Assembly (NCBI GenBank): GCA_019245275.1
Contig: JAFARW010000186.1
Location: 1-7,253 of the forward strand
DNA: 7,253 nucleotides
From: Vulcanimicrobiota bacterium
GTDB taxonomy: Bacteria > Vulcanimicrobiota > Vulcanimicrobiia > Vulcanimicrobiales > Vulcanimicrobiaceae
Direction: 5' to 3'
Below are positions 6,568 to 7,253 of the stretch, one piece after another. Under the pieces are notes generated by a model. The model searched no databases and was not told the DNA's origin. It worked only from the letters and a program-made list of their open reading frames with translations. Within the stretch, counting starts at the first letter, position 1; the number at the start of each line of letters is the position of its first letter. Both the position numbers and the translations under genes were made by a program.

Positions 6568-7253
6568 AAGGGTGCATTTCGGGGCGCATGTGCCCCATCG
6601 CTCCCATGAGCAGATACTTGCCGGCGTCCGGCGTTTGATTTCCACCCATTCCGAAATGGCCGCGCATCGGCATCTGCTCGAGCATCTTCGCTTGGTCGGC
6701 GTTGAGAAGCGGCTTGACCTGGTTGATGGCAGACGTATGCAACGCCGTCATCTTTGAATGTGCATCGTTGCCGATGCTGATTATCGATTGCTTCTCATTC
6801 GGCGAAAGCACGGCGTCGATTTGCGAAATCAGTTTTTGGTGTTGCTCGCGGATCGCGCCGAATTTGCCCATGTCAGGATGCGGATGCTCCGCGTTCGGAC
6901 CCGGCGGAGGCATCGGTGGCATCATGTGTTGCATAGCGCTGCGCGCTTGATCGATGATCTGTTGTACCTTCGTGCGGTGATCGGCGGAGAGTGCCGCCAT
7001 CTCGCGCGTGTGTGCATCATCAACGATCGAGCGCATTTGCGTCATCGTCGAGCGCATGATCGGCTCGATCTTCAGCCGCTGGTCGGCGGTCAGATTTAGT
7101 CGCTCGCCACCGAAGGGTCGTGCGCCCATCGCTGGCCCAGCGCCGGGTGCTCCAGGCGCGGCCGGCGCGCTGGCGGGTGTGCCGCCGGTGTTTTGGCCAC
7201 AAGCGGACATAGTAAGAGCTGCCGTCGCAAGGACGGCAAGGAATAATTGCTTC
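6566..7253 (-). CDS. LTxxQ (Spy/CpxP/ZraP-like) Met/His-rich lipoprotein, 5' end off window
   Basis: This is a probable periplasm-facing lipoprotein of the LTxxQ-motif group, whose known members (Spy, CpxP, ZraP) are helical chaperones or metal-responsive accessories of two-component systems. Counted from the ATG at 7210 there are 214 residues, but that ATG is not the start. The frame stays open upstream and reads a hydrophobic signal segment (KQLFLAVLATAALTMSAC) ending at lipidatable Cys4, so the true start lies beyond the right edge. A Pro/Gly/Ala linker (5-35) is followed by LNLTADQRLKIEPIM (38-52), LSADHRTKVQQII (74-86), LSPNEKQSI (135-143) and LLNADQAKML (168-177), each heading a helix. 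A Pro/His loop (MPPMPPPGP, HPHPDM, 97-114) and a Met/His-rich C-terminus (about 180-214) could bind metal. It is 10 bases upstream of the regulator and probably acts with that system. The similarity is by motif only. Confidence 0.82.
   Translation of the reverse strand, partial: KQLFLAVLATAALTMSACGQNTGGTPASAPAAPGAPGAGPAMGARPFGGERLNLTADQRLKIEPIMRSTMTQMRSIVDDAHTREMAALSADHRTKVQQIIDQARSAMQHMMPPMPPPGPNAEHPHPDMGKFGAIREQHQKLISQIDAVLSPNEKQSIISIGNDAHSKMTALHTSAINQVKPLLNADQAKMLEQMPMRGHFGMGGNQTPDAGKYLLMGAMGHMRPEMHP
7199..7253 (-). other. Partial lipoprotein signal peptide and lipobox
   Basis: Read on the minus strand from the right edge, the frame gives a Lys, then a hydrophobic run and MSAC, with the Cys codon at 7199-7201. 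Small residues before the Cys fit a signal peptidase II site, although Met at -3 is less usual than Leu. Gly at +2, with no Asp, favours the outer membrane by the E. coli sorting rule, which may not hold here. The first basic residues and start codon are off the window. Confidence 0.75.

Noticed and set aside
6556..6645. A 30-residue N-terminal extension of the response regulator
   Set aside because: It overlaps the lipoprotein coding region and is unlike any receiver sequence. The ATG at 6555 has a well-placed AAGGT site and directly precedes the first receiver strand.
7221..7237. Perfect inverted repeat GCCGTC-n5-GACGGC as a possible terminator or operator
   Set aside because: It lies inside the lipoprotein signal-peptide codons and has no T-tract. 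Its composition follows the Ala/Val/Leu codons, so chance is the simpler explanation.

Overview
The window is an ordinary, densely coded stretch of a GC-rich (roughly 55-60% by eye) Gram-negative-type chromosome. A TonB-dependent outer-membrane receptor and a lipoprotein with an LTxxQ-type fold imply a double-membrane cell. The receptor's layout (signal peptide, carboxypeptidase-regulatory-like domain, plug, barrel, long Pro/Gly-rich tail) and the general sequence style remind me of Eremiobacterota (WPS-2) or Acidobacteria-like lineages. That placement is inference from memory. There are no RNA genes, CRISPR arrays, insertion sequences or phage genes that I can see.

Left part, plus strand (1-1030): the C-terminal 173 codons of an M20D-type metal-dependent amidohydrolase, followed with a 4-base TTGA overlap by a small protein of the DNA-3-methyladenine glycosylase I (Tag) family. 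The Tag-like protein lacks the zinc-binding ends of E. coli Tag and its catalytic-pocket glutamate.

Middle and right, minus strand (1027-7253), in transcription order from the right edge: an LTxxQ (Spy/CpxP/ZraP-like) lipoprotein whose true start lies off the window; 10 bases later an OmpR/PhoB-family response regulator; overlapping it by 8 bases a membrane sensor histidine kinase; then, after a 74-base gap with small palindromes, a 1128-residue TonB-dependent receptor. The receptor converges on the Tag-like gene with a 4-base overlap of the two stop regions, leaving no room for an intergenic terminator.

Working model: the lipoprotein, regulator and kinase form one translationally coupled envelope-sensing operon, in the manner of CpxP-CpxRA or ZraP-ZraSR, and the receptor is a candidate output. 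The least explained element is the receptor's tail of about 330 residues beyond the last barrel strand. It holds two diverged copies of a domain with a conserved pair of cysteines, and I do not recognise that domain.
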